Positions 47,885 to 58,971 of a stretch of DNA of 64,000 nt are shown piece after piece. Source of the stretch: Luscinia megarhynchos (lineage: Eukaryota > Chordata > Aves > Passeriformes > Turdidae); assembly GCA_034336665.1 (NCBI GenBank), contig CM067569.1, forward strand, positions 9,013,320-9,077,319, written 5' to 3'. Both the position numbers and the translations under genes were made by a program. The notes below the pieces were generated by a model. The model worked only from the letters and a program-made list of their open reading frames with translations. It was not told where the DNA came from and ran no database searches. How positions within the stretch are numbered: position 1 is the stretch's first letter; every line of letters begins with the position of its first letter.

Positions 47885-48438
47885 TGGTTTGACCCTAACT
47901 GGCAACTCAGCCCCATGCAGCCACTGGCTCACTTCCCTCCAGATGGGATGTGGGGGAGAATCAGAAGAGGAGACATGAGAAAACTCAGGGATTGTAATGA
48001 AGACAGGGAAAGCAGAAACCACACACACAAGCAAAGCAAAACAAGGGATTGATTCAGGGCCTCCCATGGGCAGGCAGGTGTTCAGGCATCTCCAGGAGAG
48101 CAGGGCTCTATTGTGTGGAATGGGAAGACAAACACAGCTCTAAATGTCTTTCCTTCCTTCTCCTCCTCCAGCTTTATCTGCAGAGCATGATAACATAAGA
48201 CATGGAATATTCCTGTGGTCAGTTGGGGTCAGCTGTCCTGGCTGTGTCCCCAAGTTTTTGTGCCCCCCATCCTGCTCACTGGTGGTGCAAGGCAAGGAGC
48301 AGAAAAGACCTTATACTGTGTAAACTCTGCTAAGCAATAATGGAAACATCTCCATATTATCAAGACTGTTTTCAGCACAAATCCAAAACACATTCCCTTA
48401 CCACCATAAAGAAAATTACCTTTATCCCAGACAAAACA
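47885..48438 (-). mobile_element. 5' LTR of a degraded endogenous retrovirus
   Basis: On the minus strand the LTR begins TGTTTTGTCTGGGATAAAGG at 48,438 (a start at 48,441 is also possible) and ends at AAACCA, 47,885. An end four bases further, at 47,881, is the alternative. Landmarks include GGATTTGTGCTGAAAACAG, GCTGACCCCAACTGACCACA, a TATA-like AGATAAAG (48,179-48,172) and CCCATGGGAGGCCCTGAATC. These fit a common avian ERV LTR family. The 3' U3/R region seems to lack the expected ATTAAA signal by a small deletion. A primer binding site follows, but no gag, pol or env coding and no second LTR on this strand are seen, so the provirus is mostly deleted. Confidence 0.85.
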
Positions 48439-49479
48439 ACATACAACAACTTATGACATTGGTGTATTCAAAGGGTAAGAACAGACTTTGTACTGAAGGT
48501 AGGAAAAAAATAATATAAATATATAAAAACCCAAGAACTCAATATATTTATTGCCTCTGACTTTTCACTCCTTTTGTGCTCCCATGGCCTGTCTGACAGT
48601 GCAGTGTCCTTAGGAAACACACACACTTCCTTGAGTGACCAGAACAAAGGGGGTCACCCCACAGCACAGCAGCCCACGAGACAGGTAAGTCTTAACATGG
48701 TTGCAGAATTAAAACACACCAGCCTTACTGTGCCCAGGGAAGTTAGCATTTTTCTGTACAGCTTTTGAGACTGTTCTTGGATGCTTCTCAAAGCAATTCC
48801 ATTGCTTCATAATAACACATCTCCCAACAAAAAAGTTTCCTTGGCAAGACCAAGTATGAGGACAGGAAACTAATGACTTGCTGGAGTCTCCTAAAAAAAC
48901 ACACTTTGGGTTATTGGAAATATTTTCCCACTTAAATACTAGTGTGACTGTTCAATATTTCTCCTTCCAAGCTAATCTGCCACCCTAAGGCTCACAGTTT
49001 AGGATGCACACAGTATTTCATCCTGCTCAAGACCTTTCTAAGCATCTTGGAGCCTTCAAGTCAACCTTGTCTCATCCCAAGTACTGGAAAGACCAAAGAA
49101 CAACTATTTTCAATACATCCCAAGCTATTATGGAACAGCAGGTTTTGGATGTTTACTTAAGTCCTTAAATGTGGTAAAACTCCTGCTGAACAAGTATCTC
49201 AAGACTGTCAGAACTGCACTTAGTGTGTAGCTTTGCCAGAAAGAGTCAGAAATGCTGGTGGTGTAGTCAATGTCCTTCCTTCTCCAGCTGAGGAGCCTTC
49301 ACAGAGCTGCTCTTTTCCTTCTGCCACAGTGCATATCAGTGGGACAAAAATACAAATAACACAGTGAAATTAATAACACAAGGCTGCTTCCTAGTTCATT
49401 GCAAAGAAACATGAAAAAGCTTCACTTTCACTCTAATTCTTACCTGATGTTTTCATCAGTAGCTATGTACAAAGAGGTG

Positions 49480-49560
49480 AGAATCCTCACTTCTAATTTC
49501 CAGATAGGGAAATGGAGGTAAACAGAAAGAAAATGGCATGGCAAAGGACTCACTTACTAT
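49480..49560 (-). repeat. Possible MIR-like SINE relic
   Basis: GAATCCTCACTTCTAATTTC, then CAGATAGGGAAATGGAGGTA, then GGCAAAGGACTCAC, loosely follow the reverse of the MIR 'CATTTTACAGATGAGGAAACTGAGG…GCCCAAGGTCAC' stretch. Confidence 0.3.
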
Positions 49561-50520
49561 TAGCACAGCCAAGAAATTAACTTCAATTTTCTGAATAATA
49601 TTTCTAGGGGCCTGTTTGTTATACTACACCCAGAGATATTTTTCCTTAAAAATATCAACATCAACATCATTTTTCATATAAAATTTATGTACTTTAGATT
49701 TTTATACATATTGAAAAAGTAATTTTAAAAGTAAAATTAATACATTCATCTTGTACAGCACACTGCCAAACATTTTTAAAATGCCACTCTGACATACTCC
49801 TGCAATCGAGAGATCTGGAATTTATGTTCTATTATCTTTTTCCCCAAACACAGTGCTCTACCTCCAACAAAACCTGAGTCCATGGATTTAGTCTAATTTC
49901 AAAGCCTAGCAGTTGGCTTCTAAAAAGCATGTTTCTGAAGGATTTGAGATCCAAGACAGAAATGTAAATTCATGGAAAATTAAAAAAAAAAAAAAAAGAA
50001 AATAAATTAAAGGCTGTATGATTTCAAATGAGGTTCCCTTAGGATTTTGAAATACTCCTCTAATGCAAGACCACTGAATTACAGGCAGTCTCTGATGTCC
50101 CCCATCCAGATATCTGGCCATGAATTACAAGATGCTCTTCTCCCAAAGAGCCTTTTAGCACTGAAACTTTCACCATAAGGAATAAATGACCACTTTTTTC
50201 CCCACACATTGGGCAATTTGAAACCAGATCTTCAACTCCAAGCACCCTTGTCTTCCTCAGTTTCTCATTTCCAACACAAGCCAGTTTTGTGTCCATCCTG
50301 TGAGCTCCTTATTTCACCCATGAATTTAGACAAAAATGCTTTTTTCAAGAATGCAGCACTGCCAGCTGGATCTTTCCTACATCACTCATTCTTCCTTACT
50401 GACACCACAGACCCATATAAGTTTCACTGTGGTATCTATCAATGTTTTGTAATTTGTTTACCCAGGACAGCTCAGCTCTGATGGAGAATCTGTTTTTCAG
50501 GAAGGTCTTCCTTTTGTTAC

Positions 50521-50655
50521 CCAATTTTCCAGCTGGATTGACAGAGGCACAAAGAAGTCAAGTGACCTGCCTGGGTCACACAGTGTCAGTGGCTTGGAAC
50601 AGATTGGAGCCCAGGATCTCCTGTCCCTGTACCCTGCACCAGACCATGCTGCCTT
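50521..50655 (-). repeat. MIR SINE relic
   Basis: This is the clearest MIR in the window: AATTTTCCAGCTGGATTGAC, AGAGGCACAAAGAAGTCAAG, TGACCTGCCTGGGTCACACA, GTGTCAGTGGCTTGGAACAG, ATTGGAGCCCAGGATCTCCT. It follows reverse MIR order from the 3' arm into the core. No target duplication can be seen. Confidence 0.7.
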
Positions 50656-53600
50656 TCACAAGTTGCTCTGAACTAGACATAAATTGTGTCCACTTTTCCT
50701 ACTTGTTGTCTTGTTTCATAGTAATCCCCCCCTGTTTCATTTATATGTTGCTTTACTTCTGAACACGGGTTTAAGCTGTTTGGAGGTCATTGCAATATAC
50801 ATAATGAAGCACTCAAGCCAAATTTTTCAGCTTTCTGGTCTCCTGATCCTTCCCTTGAACTCAATAACCTGGCAAACATTTCTACATCAGGTGTTCATAT
50901 TTCCTCTACAACTTCCTTCAGGAAGAAGGAATGCAACTCATTTGCCACTTGTGCTTTGTCAAATTCTAATTGTTATTAATTTTCCAGCTAACCACTTCCA
51001 GTGAGATTTCAGGTCATTTGCAGTTTCATTTATCATGGGATTTCTATTCCCATCACATAAATACAACCTACTATTTACAGTTATTACACAAATAAAGATG
51101 CTTGTACAGACCTGGCCTTACTACTGTGTACTTTTGACATTTAACTTTATAACTTTCAGGCTATAAACATGAAATTCCCCTTTTAACTCCTACAGACCAG
51201 AAGCTACAGAACACCAAGGCCAACTGGCTTTTCTGAGACCTTTAATCATTTTCTTAGGCTTTCTCAATCTCACTCGGACTCTTTGCAAAACTGTGAGCTC
51301 TACTTTATACAATTGAAAATAAACTGGTTAAGTTTTGAAAAGATGGAAATTGTTAGAAAGCTATTCCACTGAGGGCATTTGCTTCCTAATATAGCCTCAT
51401 TTTTAAATTCCAGCTGAACCACACTTTGCTTCAGACCCAAAATGGGTTTGGAAAGGTACACATGCTTTTTCTCTCTAACAGGAATGTACTACCAGAGCAC
51501 TGCTGAATAACTTGCTTTAAACTCTTGTTTTTCTGAATAAACCCATCAACCTAACATCTTAAATTCCATTTGTATTTCAAACCAAGGATTATGAGAACAA
51601 AGGGATCTTAATATTACTATTTCAATGATATTTCAGAATAAAGTACATACATAATGGTACCTTGGCTATTCATTAAGCCAAATCTTTACTAAGTCTCAAA
51701 ATAACCTTTTGTTTCATAAATAGTAGAGGGTTTTTTCCTTAAGAATAATTGGATTCACTATTACTAGGTAACAAAATATCTGATTTGAGGCAAGCAGATG
51801 TAGGAGGTAGATGTCTAGCTATGATATATCAAAATTTACTTCAGAACCAGCATAGTCTACCTGAAAGTGCTAATGCTCTTTCTGTTACCTTTAGTCAAAT
51901 TCACTTGCATAATCACATTGACTTCTCTAGAAAAAAGTCTATTTGCTGAATTTGTATCTTGGTTTTTTTGATGTCATTCGAGAATAAACACATTAGTAGG
52001 ACCAAAACCAACTTAAATTGGTAAAAACAACCCCTTCATGCTAAGCCTACTTGCTGTCCTTTCACTCACAACATAATGCAAATTTACACATATACATGCA
52101 ATCCATAAATACCACACACAGTTCACCTACTTCCTTCAGAGAAATTCTGCTGATACCTGACCATTAATTTATGATTCCTGTTTTCATGGCTTTCCTTAAA
52201 TCCTTTTATTTACATCCCTAATGATGATGCCATGTAGTTGTCCAGTTTATCAAACTTAAGCCCTCCAAACAGATTGTCTCTAGCAAGGAATTTTTGCCCT
52301 GTCAGGGGGATGGACAAGAATCCTCACCAAAGTCACTCATCACTAATTCTCGTGTCTCCACAGAGGCAGTTTCTGAAAAATCACAACTTTTATTCAAGAA
52401 TGCTTAATTCCAGAAGGACCCTCTCAGCCCTCCTTTACACACATTGCAGGTTTGCCTGTGCCTTCAGTGGGGTTCTCTGACAGTATTTACACAAACCACA
52501 GGTGTCTGACACTGTCACACTTCACAGGTTAGTGGGCATGAAAGGGCCTGGATGCACAGCACTCAAAGGCAAGGCACATACCCCATAATGCATCCCAAAC
52601 CAGATATTTTTATGTACTTCTGTGATTAGTAAACTGTACTTTTGAGTGCACGATGTTCTCTGCACACCTCACACTCTACTTTGAGGGCTGTGGCAAGAAC
52701 TGTTGAGTATTAGGTGAATATCTACCTATTTCCACATCCCTCATACTTGTAAAGATTATGGGTAAGGGGTCTTTGGGTCTTGTGAGAAAATAAGGCAAAT
52801 CATAAATGTTTTTCTTGGGGCAAGAGGTGTTCAGGGAGTGACTGCTAACTTTCATTCTTTTGGGAGACAAAAAGAAGGCAGGGTTCAATTAATGGGCATA
52901 TAAAGAGTGGGTGGCATGGCTGGGTGTGTAGTTATTTCTTCCCAGAAGCAAGGTTATTCAGTAGCTAGACAGACATGTAAAGGCTGGTTATGATACTATA
53001 AAGGCACCAGGGCTCCTGCAGAGCTAGAATTACAGGGTTACTGTGCAAAGAAAGTAGGCCCAGAAGGACATGAGGTATTTAGGAGGAAGCAAGGGTGTAA
53101 ATGCTATTTTGGATTTTGTTTTAGAATTCTTGGAACCAAAGAGGAGACTAAAATAAAAAAATGCTTCGGGGTGAGGGTTTTCCATAAGAGCCAATTCTGA
53201 ATGCAATTTTAATTTGAGGTGGCTCAAGTACTCGATGAAACACAGCAAGCTTAGAGCATGAGTTAAAAATAATGAATAATGTAATACATGCTGAAAAATG
53301 CCTCTACTCTGTTGTTTCAGACACTGTGCAAACATTTGCACTTTTCACTTCACTTCTTCAAAATCCTTCTTTCCTGTGGCTAAACCTCTAAGATCAGAAA
53401 CACTGTGAATAACAATATTAGCCAGAAACTTGATGATACTTAAGGTCAAGGTAAACGTGATAATTCTTGTTTGGACACTTGGTTTCTTTGGAGCAGAATC
53501 ACTCTCAAACCATTCCGAAATGATGTGTAATTGTAGTCATTCAGTCTAACTAGGTTAATCATACTTTATCCAGGGGATAAAAAGTTAGTCCTGGCCTTAA

Positions 53601-54244
53601 ACAGCTTCCTTGACAAGTTGGGAAATACACAGGCACAGAAAGACTGGGCAGCTTTATGCACAATAATGAGAAGCTTCATAATAGCTCTAGAACTGAAATA
53701 ATTTTGTCAATATCCAGGTCGTGATTCTTTTTCCCTGGTCCCTACAGTCATATTATTCAAGACAGCCTCAATGGGGTCAGTCTTATGGATAAAGGATCTA
53801 TGGGAGACCTGTGTTCCTCTGGATTGGCAAAAAGATGGGAGATGCCCTGTGCCATCTCAAGTGGCCACAGTTCTGTATCACTGGGCAACTGAGTTGTGCC
53901 TTCAAATCTGTCTAGTTCTTTTCCAGTTAGTTGACAGAACAAACCCACCCTGCTACTCACGTGGTTTGTTTGAGCCTAGAGAAACTTTTTAAATTATCTG
54001 TCCATATTTGCTGTGACTAAATGGTAATTAAACCATGGTCTCTTGTTCTCAACTATTTACTAGGCCCAACAACTGTTATTTACAAAAATCAACTGTAACA
54101 TGCTCTTTTTAAAAGCTTAACCACTTAATCCCTGATACCTACCCTTCTAAACCTACAGCATGTGCATCAACACCAAGAATACCATACATTCATTACTTCA
54201 CTTTCATTCTCTCTGTTCCAGGATTAATGAATCAGTGCAAAGGA

Positions 54245-54331
54245 TGCTGAGACTCCATGATATATTTGGGGTTGGACTTCATGATCTTTAAAAGTCCCTC
54301 CCAACTTGAACTGTTCTACAATTCTATAATA
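54245..54331 (+). mobile_element. CR1 LINE 3' end
   Basis: TGGGGTTGGACTTCATGATC, TTTAAAAGTCCCTCCCAAC and TTGAACTGTTCTACAATTC match the terminal CR1 segment ('GGTTGGACTTGATGATCTTTAAAGGTCCCTTCCAACC…ATTCTATGATTCTATG'). It is 5'-truncated. Confidence 0.82.
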
Positions 54332-55929
54332 TTTGCACCCCGACTTTGATTTTTACATCAACAATTGAACAAAACTAACGTCTAAATAAAACCAGCAGTA
54401 TTAATAACACTGGGAAATTAATTCATAGCCTCATATCTTGCCTGCAATTGTGCATACACTGAACTATTCTCAGACATCCCAAATGGTTTGAAAAATGGCT
54501 TGACAAAGGCAACAGAACTCAAAAACAAAACTCAAAACTTTTAGCTGGTAAGGACTGGTTTGTCCCCACTGTCTTCACTGCAAACCTGCCAATTACAGCA
54601 GATGAAGATCCAGTCCAGTCCCCTCTCCTAGAAAATTTTCACTCTTCAAAATGCACTGCTATAGGCAGTAATTTCTGCAGATCCAAACCCTTGCATTCAA
54701 GATGCTCAGAGAGTTTATATTTCCTGCTAATGTATTCCTTGGGGAAGTTACTATCCCCTAAACACCCCATAGTTATTGTTAGGAAATCATTAACCCACAG
54801 CTCTTTTCAACTCTTGGTAATTATGATGTTAAAAAAAAGGGAAAGTTTTGCTGCTAACAGTTGCAACAATGGATTTGTTTGCCACATGCAATGGAAATCT
54901 GATAGACAATGTCTGTGCACTCCATCTGTTACACTGGATTGATCCGCTGATGAGATTCTTTTTAGAAACCTGCTTACCCCTGCTGGTGCTGCAAGCTTGA
55001 AAGAGAAAAAACACTTTCTTCTCCTTGTTCTCTTGTGTGGTGGTCGACCCTGTCTTCCTCTCCATTAGAACCCATCCTGCTGCCACAGATCTCACAGGAT
55101 TTATATTGTTTTGATTCCTTTCAAACACTGTCTTGTTACCAACATCTGACAACAGTCTCTTGGGCTATCACGATTTTACAAACTGACCAGGCCTATAAGT
55201 CTCCATAAATCCCATGTGGATACAGACCTGTGAAAATGTCTTTAACTATCCACTAAAGTACACAGTAGCTCTTTTATTATATAAATAGTCATGGGTGTTC
55301 TATACTTACATGGAGGAAGGAGCTGTATTTTGAGGGAGGGGGGAAGGAGGGAAGTGCTTGAAAACTCTGCCAGAAGAGGTTGTTCTCTGAGCACTCATTG
55401 CACATCACTGAACCCATTTGACAAGGACACACCATGGGTGGTCTTCTCGCTCCCCAACCCCCTTCATAACAGCGGTGAAAAGCCACAAAATAGTGACTCA
55501 AACTTAGCCATGACCACACATGTTGGTTTCTCACAAAGTTGGGGCAATTTCAGCAACAATCAATTCAAACAACAACACCCAGAAAAAAAACAACGCTAAG
55601 GACGTATCTACAACTGGAAAACTGGAAACGTGTTGAGTATGTCATACAGGAAGATACAGTTTTAATGAAATATTTTAGCACCTTGACCTTGTGATGAGTT
55701 TAAAGTTTACAATCTGTGTGCATGTGCAGTTATGTATGTGTACAGACAGACAGACATCAACACTTCTTCACAGCGGGTGAAAGGTAAAATCTGACTGGGT
55801 TGGAAGTGCACAGGCTGTATCTAACTTCCCTGTTTAAATAATAAACAAATCAAACTCCTCGCAGCGAAGACACCTGAACTAGTGCGCTACTTTCAAACAA
55901 AACCTGCTGCTTGCAAGAACAGCCACCAC

Positions 55930-56280
55930 CAGGCTTCTGCCAAACCCAAGAGCTCCCTTGGGCAGCCAGACGATGGCAGGGGTAGGAATGAAGTGGTTAA
56001 CAGCAGGGCTGGTGCTCTCCCCAGCGCAGCACGCTGAGCCTAATTGATGCTGACGCGTGACAGACTCGCGCGCACCGCGCGGCCCGGCTGCGAGTGAAGC
56101 TGCTGACAGAGGGTAAATGGGGATGGCAGCTGGTCCTGCCCTGGCCTGGCATGGCAGAGCACGCACACACTGCCTGTCAGCAGAGAGCACCGGGGCTAAT
56201 GAAGGGCAGCCCGCATTTTTAAAATTCTTCTCACCGAGTTTTGGATCAGGCTCTGCGCCGCGAAGCCTTCTCAACCTTTT
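55930..56280. promoter_or_regulatory. Compact CpG cluster, candidate promoter or enhancer
   Basis: The region has about twenty CpGs by eye against near absence in its surroundings. Ten fall within about 45 bp at 56,053-56,092 (GACGCG, TCGCGCGCACCGCGCGG, CCCGGCTGCGAG). The block includes TAATTGATGCTGACGCGTGA, which joins a homeodomain core to a TGCTGACGCG stretch. A 131-codon frame on the minus strand (56,274-55,879) spans it but is Ala/Pro-rich from GC content and unlike VTI1A. It may be an unmethylated element, an alternative or antisense promoter, or a non-coding RNA start. It is not the VTI1A start exon, since the known N-terminus is not encoded here. Confidence 0.4.
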
Positions 56281-58915
56281 AGTGCTTTGTTAAGGATATG
56301 TGACACTTATTTAAAAATTAATGTGGTCTAATCAATTTAAAGTTGGGAAACTAAAAGCCAGTACATTTCTGCTCAAGAAAGAAGAGTGTGGATGCGAGTG
56401 TGTGTAAGATGGAAAGATATGGCAGGGGAAGAAGGAGAGATGGAGAGGACAGAAACACAATAATTTTTGCTACTAACAACTGAAAGTGATAACATGGAAG
56501 TACCACCAATTTGTCTGACTGCATTTCAGTGGTCTTCTACAGCTCTTTTTAAAACAAAAAGTAGTGCATTTCTAAAAGGTTTACTAAAAAGAAGTGATTC
56601 CCTACGAATAAGAAATGTTTCCTCCTTTCCCAAATCCCACTGCCTGTAATTGCAGCTGAATAACTCCATTAGCACCCAAAAATGAGAGAATTTCTGCCTT
56701 CCAGTTCTTAGGCATAAAGAATTAAATGCAGGAAAACTGAATTAGGACAAAAGAGACCATCTGAGAAATCTACCTGATTACTAACTTCAAATCACAATTA
56801 ACAGCTTGGTTGGACCCTCAGTTCTCAGGAATCTCTGATGGTTTCACATTCCTTTATGTCATTTTGCATTGTAATAAATGACAGAGCTATTTCTGGCTTT
56901 GTTTTTTCTGAAAAATTCTGCTTATAGACAAATGGAAAATCCACATGCAGAAGACTGTCAAGACTTTTCATGTATTTCACTGACCAGTGCAGAATCATTT
57001 CTTGCCACAAATCCCTCAGGGCTTTATGCTGGTTCCAAAAAATCTCTGGCATTTTCACAACTGACTTCAGGATTTCAATAGTTATTTTACATGCCAGTAA
57101 AAAAAAAAAGTGCTTGGTTCTCATCTAACCTGGAATGGCTTACTCCCTGACAGTCACTATTAGTTTATGTGGAATAGTCTCTAAATTTATTAGGGAGAAA
57201 GGATTTATGTTCTGGGGAGACTGACCCTCTTTTCTGCCTCTGTAAGTCAAAAGGAGAAACCGATAATTTTAGGAAAAAAAGCCATTATAATGTTGTTACT
57301 CCTTGCCACTGCTTTAGCTCTTGCATTTATATCTTTTTTCCCAATCTACTGGTATGCAGAGCAGAGGGAAAAAGACACCATCTGAACTACTACACTTAAG
57401 TGGGAAAAAAAAAGGAAAAAGAAAAAAAAGCAAACAACTTCCTCAATCAAAGTTCAAATTCTTAATTCAAAAACCACAAACTGCTGCATTTACTTGGTAA
57501 ATAAAAACTGTCTATTTTTAGTTTTATCAGTTAACTTAGGAAAAAGTTAACCTGACCTTGGCAAGTACAACAGCTCATAAAGAAGTACCACACTCAGAAA
57601 CACACAAGGGAGGCTGACTCTGGCTTTTGCCCTCAGAGTGGTAATTTGCTCATTGAAAATGCTTGTATTGAAGAGACACTCAAGAAACATAAAACAATGG
57701 CAGAAGGTACAAAATGAAGCACCTTGCTCTCACTCTGATGCAACCTTAAAACAACACAGCTTCACTTCCCAGAAGTGCCTCTAGAGAGAATGCCACCTTT
57801 GTGTAAAGCAGTGTTGGAGAGGATAATTTTTTATCAGATTGGCTGATAAATTTGGGCAAAGCAATAAGTGATGGAAAACGAAGTTATTACTCACCCCTCT
57901 AAAGGTGAACTATCATACTGTCAGTATGTTAACATAGTGATAAGCAGATTTCTTCTACTGGATGTAAGAAATTTTGTGCTAATAAAGGGGAATAAAATAT
58001 TTTCAACTGGGTATTCAGTGTAAGAATTAGTAAGTATTAAGTAATAACAATTAAATATTTTTAATAAATAAAAAAATTCCCAAGTCATTAAAACTTTACT
58101 GTAGCTTTCTGCAGTTTGATTAAAAAAAAAACCTGTGTAATTCACTTTTCTTCACTCAATTTCACATTTGATTTCTTCCATTACAGGATATGTAGGACAG
58201 GACTTCATCCCATATTTGTAAAGAAACAGAACCATGCATGATTCTACAGTAAAAAAAAAATACAAATATATTTCATTCTCTGCTTCCAATACTGTGAAGT
58301 CATGATAGCAGGTAGTTTTCAATAAAAGTAATTTTCATTTTTTCAAAAGATGCATCATTCCATCTTTGTTATACTAACCTCTAAAATCTCCTACAAGATC
58401 TGATCTCTGTCTAGTTTTAAATAACAAAGTGGTTTTGGTTTTGTTTGCTTCTTTTTTAATTCCAAAGAGACAAACACCTGGGGTCCATAAAGGCCAGTAA
58501 ACTGTATAAAAGCACTTCATCAATTTTGAACAATCTGCTTTTATGACCAAATCTGTAATTTAGCTTAGTGGGAAAAGGCTGCAGTGTCATACCAGTCTTG
58601 CACTATCCAAGTTCACACACTGTACTGCATGATTTTGCAAGTCTGGTTGAGGAAATAATCTGTTTTCTAAGGACAGAATAATTACTCTGTTTGACACCTT
58701 ATTCTAGGCTTCAAGTCAGAGTTTCAATAAATTTGTGCTCATGAAACTGCTTCCTATAAAGATTCAAAATGCAAGCATTTGTACTAGATTTGAGGACATG
58801 GCAGCATGGTGTCAAAAATCAATTTTGTAACAGAAGAATTAGTGCTACTCACAAGCAGTATTTGTAAAGCTAGATGCAAATCAGAAGAATGTGTTGAGCA
58901 TGAGAAGGATAAAAT

Positions 58916-58971
58916 TTGATTTAAAATTATATGCCTGAATATCTTGATTTAAAATTATATGCCTGAAAATA
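58916..58971. repeat. Two-copy tandem duplication, 28-bp period
   Basis: The 24-base word that begins TTGATTTAAAATTATATG and ends CCTGAA occurs at 58,916-58,939 and again at 58,944-58,967 without mismatch, each followed by an AT-rich spacer. Exact identity implies a recent slippage duplication. Confidence 0.95.

Larger units (their letters stand above)
48442..55929. other. Intronic unique DNA with sparse relics
   Basis: AT-rich unique DNA with MIR-like relics at 49.5 and 50.5-50.65 kb, an A15 run at 49.98 kb and a CR1 end at 54.2 kb. A pair of overlapping 106-codon plus frames at 50.44-51.00 kb partly runs through the MIR relic and is not coding. No splice-bounded frame matching VTI1A is seen. 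Confidence 0.55.

Noticed and set aside
50442..50762. 106-codon plus-strand frame
   Set aside because: It runs through a MIR SINE relic and has no recognisable domain.
55879..56274. 131-codon minus-strand frame across the CpG cluster as a VTI1A first exon
   Set aside because: The VTI1A N-terminal sequence is not encoded and the residues are Ala/Pro-rich from GC content.
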